Positions 16,043 to 27,322 of a DNA stretch of 64,000 nucleotides are shown piece after piece. The DNA lies in NCBI GenBank assembly GCA_023422955.1, contig JAFAGG010000103.1, forward strand, positions 22,872 to 86,871, read 5' to 3'. The notes beneath the pieces were generated by a model. That model worked only from the letters and a program-made list of their open reading frames with translations, was not told the DNA's origin and did not search any database. Position 1 is the first letter of the stretch. The number at the start of each line of letters is the position of its first letter. The translations under genes were made by a program, and so were the position numbers. This DNA is from Pseudomonadota bacterium (lineage in GTDB: Bacteria; Pseudomonadota; Gammaproteobacteria; Burkholderiales; Burkholderiaceae_D).

Positions 16043-16936
16043 ATGGATACTATTGAGGCGAAGAAAGTCCTCGAAACGGCGCTGTTATGCGCCCATGAGC
16101 CCTTGTCCCTGCAGGATATGAAAAAGCTGTTCATAGCCGAGGGAACCGACGCGGAAGCGGTCGATATCGAAACCATCAAAACCTTGCTGGAAGAATTGCG
16201 TCAGGATTGGACCGGCAAAGGCATCGAGGTGGTCAAGCTTTCTACCGGCTGGCGTTTTCAGAGTCGACCTGAAATGAAGGTTTACCTGGACCGGCTCAAT
16301 CCGGAAAAACCGCAGCGTTACACCCGCGCCACGCTGGAAACCCTGGCCATCATTGCTTACCGGCAGCCGGTGACCCGTGGCGATATCGAAGATATACGCG
16401 GCGTCACAGTGAACTCTCAAACCATCAAGATGCTCGAAGATCGAGGATGGATCGAGGCTGTCGGTCATCGCGACGTGCCGGGCAGACCGGCGCTGTTTGC
16501 CACGACCAAGCAGTTTCTTGATGACTTGGGCCTGAATTCCCTGAGCCAGTTGCCGGCCTTGCAGCAAACCGGGCAGGATGATTTGCAGGCGGGGATGCTG
16601 GCTACTGCACTGGAGGAAGCCGGGCTTCCGTTACAGCAGCAGCCCGATTCCGGGCCGGAAGCCGATGACGCTGGCGACGCCGGCAATGAAAACGATCCGG
16701 CGACGCAGGATGAAGCGGCGCCTGAAGATGATAACAAAGAGACAAATGCACCTGCGCTGGCAGGCGAAACCGATAACGAATCCGATTTTCTCGAGGCGAC
16801 CGTCTCTTCATCAGCCGAAGCTGCGCTGATTGAGCCCGATGTCGCGCTGCATGAGCATCCTGAAGAAATGAATCCTGAGGATGCCGATTCGAACCAAGAT
16901 ACACACAAACCGAACAATGACTCTTCCTCCCAATGA
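16043..16936 (+). CDS. scpB: Segregation and condensation protein B
   Basis: Kleisin-associated winged-helix protein of the SMC-ScpAB condensin that compacts and segregates the chromosome. Residues about 1-180 form the two conserved winged helices, with the signatures [21 protein letters not shown] and IEDIRGV. The remaining roughly 115 residues form a Glu/Asp/Ala-rich acidic tail not found in minimal ScpB. scpA is not adjacent in this window. The 3' end overlaps rluB by 20 bp, so the two are translated from one message. Confidence 0.95.
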   Translation: MDTIEAKKVLETALLCAHEPLSLQDMKKLFIAEGTDAEAVDIETIKTLLEELRQDWTGKGIEVVKLSTGWRFQSRPEMKVYLDRLNPEKPQRYTRATLETLAIIAYRQPVTRGDIEDIRGVTVNSQTIKMLEDRGWIEAVGHRDVPGRPALFATTKQFLDDLGLNSLSQLPALQQTGQDDLQAGMLATALEEAGLPLQQQPDSGPEADDAGDAGNENDPATQDEAAPEDDNKETNAPALAGETDNESDFLEATVSSSAEAALIEPDVALHEHPEEMNPEDADSNQDTHKPNNDSSSQ

Positions 16937-18578
16937 TGCGCCGCTGAGCGCCCCCGCAACCGCAGATTTCGAGCACGATAAAGGCGACGGCGCCACGGCT
17001 GCTCCCGATAATGGCGGCGACAAGACCAAACCCGCCAAGCGCGGCGTGCGAGGTCCGCGTGCCCTGCGCCGCAACCGGATTGCCGCGCGCGCTGCCGAGA
17101 ATCAGTCAGGCGACGCCGCTCAGGCCGACAATGAATCCGCTTCCGAGAATGGCGCGGAGAAAAAGCGCGGTCGTCGCGTGAAACCGGAAGCGGAGCAGCC
17201 ATCGACGCTTGCTCCTGCGGAAGATGGCTCAGTTGCTGCTTCGGCAACTGACTCGCCGCCTGCGGGCAGGGCGAACCAGGATGCACGCTCGCCGCGCAAC
17301 GGCAAGACCAAGGGGAAAGTGGGCACCGGCAAGAGCCGCCCGCAGTCTTCGAATGGTCACCCTTCGGCGCGTGCGAAAGGCGCGGCATCGGACGATGTGT
17401 TTTCTTTCGTGACTTCCGAAGCCTATGACAAAGAGGTGCCGGAAGGTGACAAGGGCAGGCCCCATGCAAAGGCCAAGCCGGTACGTCGCGATCTGACGGC
17501 CGACGATGACGCGCCCAAGCTGCACAAGGTGCTGGCCGATGCCGGACTGGGGTCCCGTCGGGACATGGAAGAGCTGATCATTGCCGGACGCGTATCCGTG
17601 AATGGCGAGCCGGCCCATATCGGGCAGCGCATCCTGCCGGCCGACATGGTTCGCATCAATGGCAAGTTGCTGCAACGTAAAGTCAGCACCAAGCCGCCGC
17701 GCGTGCTGGTGTATCACAAGCCGGCCGGTGAAATTGTCAGCCATAGCGATCCGGAAGGCCGCACTTCCGTGTTCGAGAATTTGCCGCCGATGAAAACCGG
17801 CAGGTGGCTGGCGGTGGGTCGGTTGGATTTCAATACCGAAGGCCTGCTGCTGTTTACGACCTCGGGCGATCTGGCCAACCGGCTGATGCATCCCCGTTAC
17901 GGCATCGAGCGTGAATACGCGGTGCGCACCCTGGGCGAGCTGGAAGAGGGCATGCGGCAGAAACTGCTCAGCGGCGTGGAGCTGGAAGATGGTCCGGCGC
18001 AATTTTCCCGGATTGCAGACGGCGGCGGCGATGGCGTCAACAAGTGGTATCGCGTGATCATAGGCGAAGGCCGCAACCGCGAAGTGCGCCGCATGTTCGA
18101 AGCGGTCGGCCTGACGGTGTCGCGCCTGATCCGTACCCGCTACGGCATGCTGACCCTGCCTTCCACCCTGAGACGGGGCCGTTGGGAGGAAATGGATGAG
18201 CATGCGGTACGCGATTTGCTGAAATTGTGCGGACTGGAAAAAACCGGCCCCGCCGGCAAGAGCGGTGGCGGCGCCAATGCCAATGCCCGTCCGGTCAACG
18301 GCAATCGTCTTGGCAGCGATAATCGTAACGGCAACAGTAATGCCTATGACAACGGTCAGCGCAACGGCCGCAATGGCAAGCCGCAAGGTCGCAGTCAGGG
18401 ACAAGGACAAGGTCAGAGCCAGGGGCGCTCGCGTCAGCCCGATCCGTTGCAGACTGCTCTGGGATTTGCCGGCATGACACAGCCGCGCCAGAGGTCGGGA
18501 CTGGGCGGACGTGGTGGAGTAGGTGCGGGAGCCGGAGCAGGCCGTCCGGCCGGCGCCCGCCGCCGCCCGCGCGGCTAG
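16917..18578 (+). CDS. rluB: 23S rRNA pseudouridine(2605) synthase
   Basis: Converts U2605 of 23S rRNA to pseudouridine. The start at 16917 (MTLPPNDAP) is preferred and overlaps scpB. Upstream residues in the open frame lack a ribosome site. After a roughly 190-residue basic, Ala/Lys/Arg-rich, probably disordered extension comes an S4 RNA-binding domain (about 200-260). The RsuA/RluB catalytic domain follows, with [13 protein letters not shown] holding the catalytic Asp near 305. A C-terminal tail of over 100 residues is rich in Asn, Gly, Gln and Arg. Typical RluB is about 290 residues, so this 553-residue protein is nearly doubled by low-complexity RNA-binding-like extensions. Confidence 0.93.
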   Translation: MTLPPNDAPLSAPATADFEHDKGDGATAAPDNGGDKTKPAKRGVRGPRALRRNRIAARAAENQSGDAAQADNESASENGAEKKRGRRVKPEAEQPSTLAPAEDGSVAASATDSPPAGRANQDARSPRNGKTKGKVGTGKSRPQSSNGHPSARAKGAASDDVFSFVTSEAYDKEVPEGDKGRPHAKAKPVRRDLTADDDAPKLHKVLADAGLGSRRDMEELIIAGRVSVNGEPAHIGQRILPADMVRINGKLLQRKVSTKPPRVLVYHKPAGEIVSHSDPEGRTSVFENLPPMKTGRWLAVGRLDFNTEGLLLFTTSGDLANRLMHPRYGIEREYAVRTLGELEEGMRQKLLSGVELEDGPAQFSRIADGGGDGVNKWYRVIIGEGRNREVRRMFEAVGLTVSRLIRTRYGMLTLPSTLRRGRWEEMDEHAVRDLLKLCGLEKTGPAGKSGGGANANARPVNGNRLGSDNRNGNSNAYDNGQRNGRNGKPQGRSQGQGQGQSQGRSRQPDPLQTALGFAGMTQPRQRSGLGGRGGVGAGAGAGRPAGARRRPRG

Positions 18579-18613
18579 GCTGTCGCCAGCAAAAGGTCAA
18601 AAAGGTCCAAAAG

Positions 18614-18641
18614 GCAGGCATCCTGAGTGGGGTGCCTGCCG
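18614..18641 (+). terminator. Hairpin after rluB
   Basis: GGCAGGCA (18614-18621) pairs with TGCCTGCC (18634-18641). No proper T-run follows, so it may stabilise the 3' end or act as a weak terminator. Confidence 0.45.
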
Positions 18642-18659
18642 TTGTGGCGTGAATCGCCA

Positions 18660-18688
18660 TTGCGACCAAGGCCGTTATGAATTATAAT
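18660..18688 (+). promoter_or_regulatory. Promoter of the rimP-nusA-infB operon
   Basis: TTGCGA (18660-18665), 17-bp spacer, TATAAT (18683-18688). It gives a leader of about 155 nt before the TTG start of rimP. Confidence 0.72.
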
Positions 18689-18754
18689 TCTGCAGCTAAT
18701 AAAGTCGGCCCCACCAGACCTTCCGTGGAAGCAGCGCAGGCGACTTGATTATAA

Positions 18755-18784
18755 AAAGATGGGCAGATGCCCATTTTTTTTTTC
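18755..18784 (+). promoter_or_regulatory. Terminator-like attenuator in the rimP-nusA leader
   Basis: GATGGGCA-GA-TGCCCAT followed by an uninterrupted run of ten T residues has the form of an intrinsic terminator. It lies between the promoter and the first gene of an essential operon. A second, weaker stem, AATCGC (18806-18811) with GCGATT (18824-18829), follows. Read-through control, perhaps by NusA autoregulation, is inferred from the layout. Confidence 0.65.
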
Positions 18785-18852
18785 TTAAACGTTTTGTAGC
18801 CGGGGAATCGCGCCACTAATCGGGCGATTTTCTGTGTGAATGGAGAGCAGCC

Positions 18853-19338
18853 TTGCCCTTGCTGGAATTGATGGAGAAAACTGTTGCGGGCCTTGGATAT
18901 GAGCTGGTGGATTTCCAGCCGGGTGCGCGCGGTTTGATCACGGTGTTTATCGATTTTCCGCCGCAAGAGGGCGAGCAGCCGACGATCACGGTCGAGGATT
19001 GCGAAAAGGTCACGCACCAGTTGCTGCATGTGCTGACGGTGGAAAACGCGGCATTCGAGCGTCTGGAAGTATCGTCGCCGGGCCTGGATCGGCCCCTGAA
19101 GAGGCTGTCGGACTATGCGCGTTTCGCAGGGCAGGAAGCAAGCGTGAAGCTGCGCATGCCGATGGCGTCGGCCGCCAACCGCAAAACGTTTCAGGGAATT
19201 TTGCATGCCCCGGACGGGGAGACGCTGAAGCTGGAAATTGAAAGTAAAGACGGGCCGGCGATGTTGGAATTTACGCTTGCCGATGTGGACAAGGCACGTT
19301 TGGTGCCAAAAGTGGATTTTAGGAGTCGCAAAGCATGA
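18853..19338 (+). CDS. rimP: Ribosome maturation factor RimP
   Basis: Required for assembly of the 30S subunit head. The 161-residue protein has the two RimP domains, with family segments GYELVDFQ and SSPGLDRPL visible. The start is TTG at 18853, supported by GGAG seven bases upstream; the rare start codon may keep expression low. It overlaps nusA by ATGA, as in the usual rimP-nusA-infB operon. Confidence 0.94.
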   Translation: MPLLELMEKTVAGLGYELVDFQPGARGLITVFIDFPPQEGEQPTITVEDCEKVTHQLLHVLTVENAAFERLEVSSPGLDRPLKRLSDYARFAGQEASVKLRMPMASAANRKTFQGILHAPDGETLKLEIESKDGPAMLEFTLADVDKARLVPKVDFRSRKA

Positions 19339-20894
19339 GTCGCGAAGTTTTATTGTTGGTCGATGCGCTGGCGCGCGAAAAGAACGTCGACAAAGATATC
19401 GTCTTTGGAGCGCTGGAGCATGCGCTTGCCCAGGCAACCAAGAAGCGCTATACCGGAGATGTTGACATCCGCGTATCGATCAATCGCGATTCCGGCGAAT
19501 TCGAGTCCTATCGTCGCTGGCATGTAGTGCCGGACGAAGCCGGTCTGCAACTGCCGGACCAGGAAGTGCTGCTGTTCGAAGCCCGCGAGCAGATTGCCGA
19601 TATCGACGTCGATGACCATATAGAAGAGCCTATCGACTCCATCGATTTCGGCCGCCGTTTTGCGCAGGATACCAAGCAGGTCGTGCTGCAGCGCATCCGC
19701 GATGCCGAGCGCGAACAGATCCTGAGCGACTTCCTCGAACGCGGCGATTCGCTGGTTACCGGTTCGATCAAGCGCATGGAACGCGGCGATGCGATTGTCG
19801 AATCCGGCAAGATCGAAGCCCGCCTGCCGCGCGACCAGATGATTCCGAAGGAAAATCTGCGTATCGGCGACCGTGTGCGGGCTTTCATCCTGCGCGTGGA
19901 ACGCAATGCGCGTGGCCCGCAGGTCATCCTGTCTCGCACCGCGCCCGGCTTCATCATGAAGCTGTTCGAAATGGAAGTGCCGGAAATCGAGCAGGGCCTG
20001 CTGGAAATCAAATCCGCGGCTCGCGATGCCGGCGTGCGCGCAAAGATCGCCGTCTATACCAGCGACAAGCGCATCGATCCCATCGGCACTTGCGTTGGCA
20101 TGCGCGGTTCGCGTGTGCAGGCCGTGACCGGAGAGCTGGGCGGCGAGCGTGTGGATATCGTGTTGTGGTCGGAAGATCCGGCCCAGTTCGTGATCGGCGC
20201 ACTGGCACCGGCGAATGTTTCTTCCATCGTGGTCGATGAAGACAAGCACGCAATGGATGTGGTGGTCGATGAAGACAATCTTGCCATTGCCATCGGCCGC
20301 GGCGGCCAGAACGTGCGCCTGGCGTCCGAGCTGACCGGCTGGCAGATCAATATCATGACGGCCGAAGAGTCGGCGGACAAATCCGCGGTCGAAGCGGCAG
20401 CCATCCGTTCCCTGTTCATGGAAAAAATCGACGTGGACGAGGAAGTGGCCGACATCCTGGTGCAGGAAGGCTTCTCCAGTCTGGAAGAAATCGCGTATGT
20501 GCCGATCCAGGAAATGCTGGACATCGAAGCTTTCGATGAGGATACCGTCAATGAACTGCGCAACCGCGCCCGCGATGCGCTGGTCACCGAGGCGATCGCT
20601 TCCGAAGAAGGCCTGGAAGGCATGGACGAAGCGCTGATCAATCTGGAAGACATGGATCGCATCACGGCGGGCAAGCTGGGCCTGGTAGGCATCAAGACGC
20701 TGGCCGACTTTGCCGGCATGGCCTATGACGAATTCGGCGCAGTGCTGTCGCTGTCGACCGAACGGGCCCGCCAGCTGATAGGCAATGGTTTCGAAGACGT
20801 CACTGACGACGAAATGAAGCTGATCGATGCGAAATATGATGATCATGCAAAGGCTTTGCAAGCCAAGGCATGGCAATTGGTCGAGGCGCAATAA
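19335..20894 (+). CDS. nusA: Transcription termination/antitermination factor NusA
   Basis: RNA polymerase-binding factor controlling pausing, termination and antitermination. The 519 residues cover the N-terminal polymerase-binding domain (about 1-125), an S1 domain (about 135-200), and KH1 and KH2 (about 230-345, with [14 protein letters not shown] and [11 protein letters not shown]). Two C-terminal helix-hairpin-helix acidic repeats (about 360-500) resemble E. coli NusA rather than the shorter Gram-positive form. Confidence 0.98.
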   Translation: MSREVLLLVDALAREKNVDKDIVFGALEHALAQATKKRYTGDVDIRVSINRDSGEFESYRRWHVVPDEAGLQLPDQEVLLFEAREQIADIDVDDHIEEPIDSIDFGRRFAQDTKQVVLQRIRDAEREQILSDFLERGDSLVTGSIKRMERGDAIVESGKIEARLPRDQMIPKENLRIGDRVRAFILRVERNARGPQVILSRTAPGFIMKLFEMEVPEIEQGLLEIKSAARDAGVRAKIAVYTSDKRIDPIGTCVGMRGSRVQAVTGELGGERVDIVLWSEDPAQFVIGALAPANVSSIVVDEDKHAMDVVVDEDNLAIAIGRGGQNVRLASELTGWQINIMTAEESADKSAVEAAAIRSLFMEKIDVDEEVADILVQEGFSSLEEIAYVPIQEMLDIEAFDEDTVNELRNRARDALVTEAIASEEGLEGMDEALINLEDMDRITAGKLGLVGIKTLADFAGMAYDEFGAVLSLSTERARQLIGNGFEDVTDDEMKLIDAKYDDHAKALQAKAWQLVEAQ

Positions 20895-20958
20895 TCGAGC
20901 GAGACATCGCTGAAATTTATTGCATCACGACCCTAGGATATACAGAAAAGAGGACTGA

Positions 20959-23754
20959 ATGGCGAGTACCAACGTAGCCCAATTTGCCACCGAGCTCAAG
21001 ATGCCAGCCGAAGTGCTGCTGACGCAGCTGCGCGCCGCCGGTGTCGAGAAAAGCTCGGCCTCCGACGAGTTGTCCAAAGAGGACAAGGATAAGCTGCTCG
21101 GACATTTGCGCCGTGCCCATGGCGCTGCGCCGGAAGCCGAAAAACGCAAGATCACCCTGACGCGCAAGGAAACGACGGAAATCCGCCAGGCGGATGCGAC
21201 CGGCAAATCGCGCACCATTCAAGTGGAGGTGCGCAAGAAGCGTACCTTCGTCAAGCGTGACGAGCCGACGGAAACCGCTGCTGCGCCTGTTGCCGAGGCA
21301 GAAGCGCCGGTTGCCGCACCGATCATCGACGAAGCGGAACGCGAGCGCCGTGCCGAGGAAGCGCGCCGTCAGGCCGAATTGATCGCGCGCCAGGAAGCTG
21401 AGCTGCGCGAAAAGCAGGAGCATCTGGCGAAGCTGGAAGCAGAAAAGGAAGCGCAAGCCAAGGCGCGCGAGCAAGCCGAACGTGAGCAGGCCGAGCGCGA
21501 GGCAGCGGAGGTTGCTGCAACGCGCAGCGATGAAGAAAGCAAGAAGCGCTTTGCTGCCGACGAAGAAACTCGCAAGAAGGCCGCTCAGGAAGCAGATGAG
21601 CGCGCATTGGCTACCGAGCGTGCGCGCAAGGCTGTCGCCGATGAAGTGGCGCAGATCCGCGCCATGATGAGCACGCCGCGCAAAGTAATGACGGCGCCGG
21701 AGCCGGCAGCGCCGGTAGCGAAAGCTACCGAAGGCACGCTGCATCGGCCGGCCGACAAGAAACCGGCGGACAAGAAGGACGACAAGAAACCGGTTGCGGT
21801 TGCTGACAAGAAATCCATCAAGTCCGCCAACGTATCCTCCACCTGGCAGGACGACGCCAAGAAACGCGGCGCCGGCATGAAAACCCGGGGCGGTGCGACG
21901 TCTGGCCGCGACGGCTGGCGCTCGGGTCCGAAAGGGCGTCGCGGCGGCGGTCATCACGAAGATCGCGAAAGCAACTTCCAGGTACCGACCGAAGCCGTGA
22001 TACGCGATGTGGCCGTGCCGGAAACCATTACCGTTGCCGAGCTGGCGCATCAGATGGCGGTGAAAGCCTCTGAAGTGATCAAGCAGATGATGAAGCTGGG
22101 TCAGATGGTGACCATCAACCAGGTGATGGATCAGGAAACGGCGATGATCGTGGTGGAAGAAATGGGACACCGCGCCCATGCAGCCCGACTCGATGATCCG
22201 GAAGCGCTGCTGGAGCAAACCGAAGAGCATGAAGATGCGGAATTGCTGCCGCGTGCGCCCGTGGTGACCGTCATGGGTCACGTCGATCATGGCAAGACCT
22301 CGCTGCTGGACTATATCCGCCGCGCCAAGGTAGCCACCGGCGAAGCGGGCGGCATTACCCAGCATATCGGCGCCTATCACGTGGAAACCCCGCGCGGCAT
22401 CGTGACCTTCCTCGATACCCCGGGCCATGAAGCCTTTACCGCAATGCGTGCCCGTGGCGCCAAGGCGACCGATATCGTGATCCTGGTGGTGGCAGCCGAC
22501 GACGGCGTGATGCCGCAAACCAAGGAAGCGATTGCGCATGCCAAGGCGGCAGGTGTGCCGCTGGTGGTGGCCATCAACAAGATAGACAAGCAAAGCGCCA
22601 ATCCGGATCGCGTGAAGCAGGAACTGGTGGCCGAAGGCGTGGTGCCGGAAGAATACGGCGGCGAAGCGCCTTTCATCCCGGTATCGGCAAAGACCGGCGA
22701 AGGCATTGATACGCTGCTGGAAAACGTCTTGTTGCAGGCTGAAGTGCTGGAACTGAAAGCAGCCGTCGATGCGCCAGCCAGAGGCCTGGTCATCGAAGCG
22801 CGCCTGGACAAGGGCCGCGGCCCGGTAGCCACCATCCTGGTGCAGGCAGGCACACTGAAGCGCGGCGATGTCGTGCTGGCCGGTGCTGCTTATGGCCGTG
22901 TACGCGCCATGCTGGATGAAAATGCTAAAGCCGTGACCGAGGCAGGTCCGTCGATTCCTGTTGAAATCCAGGGGCTGACGGAAGTGCCGAGCGCCGGCGA
23001 AGAAGTCGTGGTGATGACTGACGAACGCAAGGCCCGCGAGATTGCGCTGTTCCGCCAAGGAAAATTCCGCGACGTGAAACTGGCCAAGCAGCAGGCAGCC
23101 AAGCTGGAAAACATGTTTGACCAGATGGCCGAAGGCGAAGTGAAGACGCTGCCCTTGATCATCAAGGCCGACGTGCAGGGTTCGCAGGAAGCGCTGGTGG
23201 CTTCCATGCTGAAACTGTCTACCGACGAAGTGCGTGTGCAAGTAGTGCATGCGGCCGTGGGCGGCATCAGCGAGTCCGACGTCAACCTGGCCGTGGCTTC
23301 CAAGGCGGTCATCATCGGCTTCAACACCCGTGCTGACGCATCGGCCCGCAAGGCTGCTGAAAACAATGGCATCGACATCCGCTACTACAACATCATTTAC
23401 GATGCACTGGATGAAGTAAAGGCAGCGATGTCCGGCATGCTGTCGCCGGAGAAGCGCGAACAGGCACTGGGCCTGGTCGAAATCCGCCAGGTGTTCATGG
23501 TCAGCAAGGTCGGCGCGATTGCCGGTTGCTACGTGCTCGAAGGCATGGTGAAGCGCGGTGCATCGGTACGACTGCTGCGCGACAACGTGGTGATCTGGAC
23601 CGGCGAACTCGATTCGCTGAAACGCTTCAAAGATGACGTGAAAGAAGTGAAGTCCGGCTTTGAATGCGGCTTGTCGCTGAAAAACAATAACGACATCAAG
23701 GAAGGCGATCAACTGGAAGTATTCGAAGTCCAGGAAGTGGCCCGCACGCTGTAA
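20959..23754 (+). CDS. infB: Translation initiation factor IF-2
   Basis: GTPase that places initiator tRNA on the 30S subunit and promotes subunit joining. The 931-residue protein has an IF2N helical domain (about 1-50) and a long charged Lys/Glu/Ala-rich linker. A second N-terminal module starts near residue 350 and the G domain near 435, with P-loop [16 protein letters not shown] and NKID. Domains II-IV complete the protein. Shorter isoforms from internal starts, known for E. coli IF2, are possible but cannot be decided from sequence alone. Confidence 0.98.
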   Translation: MASTNVAQFATELKMPAEVLLTQLRAAGVEKSSASDELSKEDKDKLLGHLRRAHGAAPEAEKRKITLTRKETTEIRQADATGKSRTIQVEVRKKRTFVKRDEPTETAAAPVAEAEAPVAAPIIDEAERERRAEEARRQAELIARQEAELREKQEHLAKLEAEKEAQAKAREQAEREQAEREAAEVAATRSDEESKKRFAADEETRKKAAQEADERALATERARKAVADEVAQIRAMMSTPRKVMTAPEPAAPVAKATEGTLHRPADKKPADKKDDKKPVAVADKKSIKSANVSSTWQDDAKKRGAGMKTRGGATSGRDGWRSGPKGRRGGGHHEDRESNFQVPTEAVIRDVAVPETITVAELAHQMAVKASEVIKQMMKLGQMVTINQVMDQETAMIVVEEMGHRAHAARLDDPEALLEQTEEHEDAELLPRAPVVTVMGHVDHGKTSLLDYIRRAKVATGEAGGITQHIGAYHVETPRGIVTFLDTPGHEAFTAMRARGAKATDIVILVVAADDGVMPQTKEAIAHAKAAGVPLVVAINKIDKQSANPDRVKQELVAEGVVPEEYGGEAPFIPVSAKTGEGIDTLLENVLLQAEVLELKAAVDAPARGLVIEARLDKGRGPVATILVQAGTLKRGDVVLAGAAYGRVRAMLDENAKAVTEAGPSIPVEIQGLTEVPSAGEEVVVMTDERKAREIALFRQGKFRDVKLAKQQAAKLENMFDQMAEGEVKTLPLIIKADVQGSQEALVASMLKLSTDEVRVQVVHAAVGGISESDVNLAVASKAVIIGFNTRADASARKAAENNGIDIRYYNIIYDALDEVKAAMSGMLSPEKREQALGLVEIRQVFMVSKVGAIAGCYVLEGMVKRGASVRLLRDNVVIWTGELDSLKRFKDDVKEVKSGFECGLSLKNNNDIKEGDQLEVFEVQEVARTL

Positions 23755-23793
23755 CCGGTTTTTTAAATATCAGCGTGCGTTCGCAACACTCTC

Positions 23794-23820
23794 TTGCCCG
23801 GTGGAAGTCTCGCCGGGCAA
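23794..23820 (+). repeat. Hairpin between infB and rbfA
   Basis: TTGCCCGG (23794-23801) and CCGGGCAA (23813-23820) form an 8-bp stem without a strong T-run, inside the operon. It could act as an RNase processing or mRNA stability element. Confidence 0.5.
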
Positions 23821-23840
23821 GTCATTTGAAGTGAGAAGAA

Positions 23841-24230
23841 ATGGCCAAACACAGCAAATCCATTCCCGCCCGCGGCTTGCGGGTGGCCGACCAGATCCAG
23901 CGCGACATGTCGGAAATCATCGCGATGGAATTGAAAGATCCACGTGTAGGCATGATCACGCTGACCGAAGTGCAGGTCACGCCGGATTATGCGCATGCAA
24001 AGATTTTCTTCACCACACTGGTGGATGATCCGGATACGGTACAGAAAACCCTGCAAGGCTTGAAGGCGGCGTCACGTTTCCTGCGCGGCCAGCTCGGGCG
24101 TCGCTTGACCATACATACCATTCCGGAACTGCATTTCGTGCATGACAATTCGACCGCGCGCGGCATGGAATTGTCCAAGCTGATCGAAGAAGCCAATCGC
24201 ACGCGTGCGGCCGATTCCGACGAGAACTGA
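23841..24230 (+). CDS. rbfA: 30S ribosome-binding factor A
   Basis: Small KH-type factor for late 30S maturation and cold adaptation. The 129-residue protein has the characteristic segments [21 protein letters not shown] and the C-terminal PELHFVHD. It has an AAGTGAGAAGAA-type ribosome site before the ATG and lies between infB and truB in the conserved order. Confidence 0.96.
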   Translation: MAKHSKSIPARGLRVADQIQRDMSEIIAMELKDPRVGMITLTEVQVTPDYAHAKIFFTTLVDDPDTVQKTLQGLKAASRFLRGQLGRRLTIHTIPELHFVHDNSTARGMELSKLIEEANRTRAADSDEN

Positions 24231-24270
24231 TCCCCCGCTTTTCACGCTTTCACGTTTCTGAAGATTTTTC

Positions 24271-25209
24271 ATGGCGAACAATCCGCCCAAACGGCAGCGC
24301 GTGCCCGTGCACGGTGTGCTGCTGCTCGACAAGCATGCCGGCGCCAGCAGCAACGATGTGCTGATCAAGGCCAAGCGCCTGCTCAATGCCCAGAAGGCTG
24401 GTCATACCGGCACGCTCGATCCTTTCGCCACAGGTTTATTGCCCTTGTGTTTCGGTGAAGCGACCAAGTTCGCGCAAGATTTGCTGGAGGCGGATAAGAC
24501 CTATGAAACGGTGTTGCATTTGGGTCGGACGACAACGACTGGCGACACCGAGGGCGAAGTGATGGCGGAGTCGGCGGTGAATGTCAGCCTGCAGGATATC
24601 GAAGCTGCGCTGGCGCGTTTTCGTGGCCCGATCCAGCAAGTGCCGCCGATGTATTCGGCATTAAAGCGTGACGGCAAACCCTTGTACGAATATGCGCGCG
24701 CCGGTATTACGCTGGAGCGCGAAGCGCGTGACGTGATCATTCATGAGCTGGAACTGCTCGCCTATGAAGCACCATTTCTGAGTTTGCGCGTGAGCTGCAG
24801 CAAGGGTACTTATGTGCGGGTACTGGGCGAAGATATCGGTGCGGTTTTGGGGTGCGGTGCTCACCTGAACGCCTTGCGGCGCACCCAAGTTGCACAACTT
24901 TCCATCGATGACGCGATCACGCTCGATGTGTTGGCGGATCTGCCGGAAGAGCAAAGGGCTCCAGCCCTGGCACCTGTTGACGCCCTGTTATCCAGCTTCG
25001 AAGCCGTCAGCTTGCCGGAATTTTTTGCCAAGCGTTTTTCGCAAGGGCAACGCCTGAGTCTAGAAAAAGAAGGCCTGACTGTTCCCGCAGCAGCGGGACG
25101 GGTTCGTGTATACAACGAGGTGAACGGCGCCTTGTTGGGCACGGCGCAATGGCATGCTTACGGTGTGCTCGCACCGGAGCGTCTGATGGCGCTGGCAACG
25201 ACAAATTGA
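24271..25209 (+). CDS. truB: tRNA pseudouridine(55) synthase
   Basis: Makes pseudouridine 55 in the T-loop of tRNAs. The 312-residue protein has the catalytic segment GHTGTLDPFATGLLP with the nucleophilic Asp near residue 50. It also has the YSALKRDGKPLYEYAR motif and the KGTYVR segment, then a C-terminal PUA-like region. It closes the rimP-to-truB operon. Confidence 0.97.
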   Translation: MANNPPKRQRVPVHGVLLLDKHAGASSNDVLIKAKRLLNAQKAGHTGTLDPFATGLLPLCFGEATKFAQDLLEADKTYETVLHLGRTTTTGDTEGEVMAESAVNVSLQDIEAALARFRGPIQQVPPMYSALKRDGKPLYEYARAGITLEREARDVIIHELELLAYEAPFLSLRVSCSKGTYVRVLGEDIGAVLGCGAHLNALRRTQVAQLSIDDAITLDVLADLPEEQRAPALAPVDALLSSFEAVSLPEFFAKRFSQGQRLSLEKEGLTVPAAAGRVRVYNEVNGALLGTAQWHAYGVLAPERLMALATTN

Positions 25210-25413
25210 TCATCAATACGCGGATATACGGCTCGGTATATCGCGCATCGTGCTTTCATGTGACGCCAACAAGAAAAAGTTAAGCTTCCGGCTTTTCTTT
25301 TTTTACATATTTTGACGGCAACTCATTGAAACTCAACAGCTTTCCCTTTAGGGGAAGAGAAACGGCATGTTAAAATAGCGGGCTTTTCTTCACCCGTTCT
25401 TTTTCGAGTTCTC

Positions 25414-27249
25414 ATGTCAAATTCCAAACGCGCTATTCGCAATATAGCCATCATCGCCCACGTCGATCATGGCAAAACTACCCTCGTTGACCAGTTACTG
25501 CGCCAGTCCGGCACATTCCGTGAAAATCAGCAGATCGATGCGCGGGTGATGGACTCCGGTGACATCGAAAAAGAACGTGGCATCACCATTTTGTCGAAAA
25601 ACTGTGCAGTCGAATACAAAGGCACGCACATCAATATCGTTGACACCCCGGGTCATGCCGACTTCGGCGGCGAAGTGGAGCGTGTGCTGTCGATGGTTGA
25701 TAGCGTGTTGCTGCTGGTCGATGCTCAGGAAGGCCCAATGCCACAAACGCGTTTCGTAACGCGCAAGGCTCTCGGTCTGGGTTTGAAGCCTATCGTTGTG
25801 CTGAACAAGATCGACCGTCCGGGCGCACGTCCTGAGTGGGCTATCAACGCCACCTTTGAATTGTTCGACAAGCTGGGTGCGACCGAAGAGCAGCTCGACT
25901 TCCCTGTGGTGTATGCCTCCGGTTTGAACGGTTACGCCGGTCTTGACGTCAATGTTCGCAGCGGCACTATGGAACCATTGTTCGACGCGATTCTGGAACA
26001 CGTTCCACCGCGTGAAGATGACCCGGATGCGCCACTGCAATTGCAGATCACCTCGCTGGAATATTCCTCTTATGTCGGCAAGATCGGTGTAGGCCGTATC
26101 TTGTCGGGTCGTGTTAAGGGCGGTCAGGATGTTGTCTGGATGAATGGTCCTGAAGACAAACCGACCAAAGCCCGTATTAACCAAGTTCTGAAGTTCAAAG
26201 GTCTGGACCGCGTGTTGGTTGACGAAGCGCTGGCTGGCGACATCGTGCTGATCAACGGTATCGAGGAAATCAGTATCGGCTCGACCATCTGTGCCGTCGA
26301 CACGCCGAAAGGTCTGCCTATGTTGAAAATCGACGAGCCAACCTTGACCATGAACTTCATGGTCAACAATTCGCCGCTGGCTGGCCGCGAAGGCAAGTTC
26401 GTGACAACACGTCAGATTCGCGATCGTCTGGAAAAAGAATTGAAATCGAATATGGCTTTGCGCGTCGTGCAAGCGGAAAACGATGATTCGACCTACGAAG
26501 TGTCGGGTCGCGGCGAATTGCATCTGACGATTCTGATCGAAAACATGCGTCGCGAAGGTTTCGAGATGGCTGTGTCGCGTCCGCGCGTCGTATTCAAAAT
26601 GGTGGATGGCGTACGCCACGAGCCATTTGAAAATCTGACGATTGACGTTGATGAAGCCAATCAGGGCGGCGTCATGGAAGAATTAGGTCGTCGTCGTGGC
26701 GATCTGCAAAACATGGAACCGGACGGTAAGGGTCGTGTGCGTTTGGAATACCATATTCCTGCACGTGGCTTGATCGGCTTCCAGGGTGAATTCATGACAT
26801 TGACACGCGGTACCGGTTTGATGAGCCACGTGTTTGATGACTATGCGCCAGTCGATGCATCGAAAGGTGAACTGGGTGGTCGTCGTAACGGCGTACTGAT
26901 CTCGCAAGATGATGGCGCTGCAGTTGCCTACGCAATCTGGAAACTGCAGGATCGCGGCCGTATGTTCGTTAGCCACAACGATCCAGTGTACGAAGGCATG
27001 ATCATCGGTATTCACTCGCGTGATAACGATCTGGTCGTCAACCCGATCAAGGGCAAGCAATTGACCAACGTTCGTTCCTCGGGTACCGATGAAGCGGTGC
27101 GTCTGGTTCCGCCTATCGAAATGTCGCTCGAATACGCGGTTGAGTTCATCGACGATGACGAGCTGGTGGAAGTGACGCCTAAGAGCATCCGCCTGCGTAA
27201 ACGTCATCTGAAAGAGCACGAACGTAAAAAAGCATCGCGCGAAGCTTAA
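25414..27249 (+). CDS. typA: Ribosome-associated GTPase TypA/BipA
   Basis: Translational GTPase acting in 50S assembly and stress adaptation. The 611-residue protein has the full G domain ([10 protein letters not shown] near residue 13, [15 protein letters not shown]), EF-G-like domains II, III and V, and the BipA-specific C-terminal domain. Codon choice is visibly different from neighbours, with many CGT and GGT codons where infB uses CGC and GGC. This suits a strongly translated gene, although a different history cannot be excluded. A -10-like TAAAAT at 25371-25376 lies upstream. Confidence 0.97.
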   Translation: MSNSKRAIRNIAIIAHVDHGKTTLVDQLLRQSGTFRENQQIDARVMDSGDIEKERGITILSKNCAVEYKGTHINIVDTPGHADFGGEVERVLSMVDSVLLLVDAQEGPMPQTRFVTRKALGLGLKPIVVLNKIDRPGARPEWAINATFELFDKLGATEEQLDFPVVYASGLNGYAGLDVNVRSGTMEPLFDAILEHVPPREDDPDAPLQLQITSLEYSSYVGKIGVGRILSGRVKGGQDVVWMNGPEDKPTKARINQVLKFKGLDRVLVDEALAGDIVLINGIEEISIGSTICAVDTPKGLPMLKIDEPTLTMNFMVNNSPLAGREGKFVTTRQIRDRLEKELKSNMALRVVQAENDDSTYEVSGRGELHLTILIENMRREGFEMAVSRPRVVFKMVDGVRHEPFENLTIDVDEANQGGVMEELGRRRGDLQNMEPDGKGRVRLEYHIPARGLIGFQGEFMTLTRGTGLMSHVFDDYAPVDASKGELGGRRNGVLISQDDGAAVAYAIWKLQDRGRMFVSHNDPVYEGMIIGIHSRDNDLVVNPIKGKQLTNVRSSGTDEAVRLVPPIEMSLEYAVEFIDDDELVEVTPKSIRLRKRHLKEHERKKASREA

Positions 27250-27266
27250 GCCTCGTCGCTGAATTC

Positions 27267-27303
27267 AGGCGGATCCGCGCAGTGCGTGGCTCCGCCTTTA
27301 TTT
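27267..27303 (+). terminator. Terminator after typA
   Basis: AGGCGGA (27267-27273) pairs with TCCGCCT (27291-27297), with an internal GC-rich loop, followed by TTATTTTATTT. Confidence 0.7.
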
Positions 27304-27322
27304 TATTTAACCCATTCCACCT

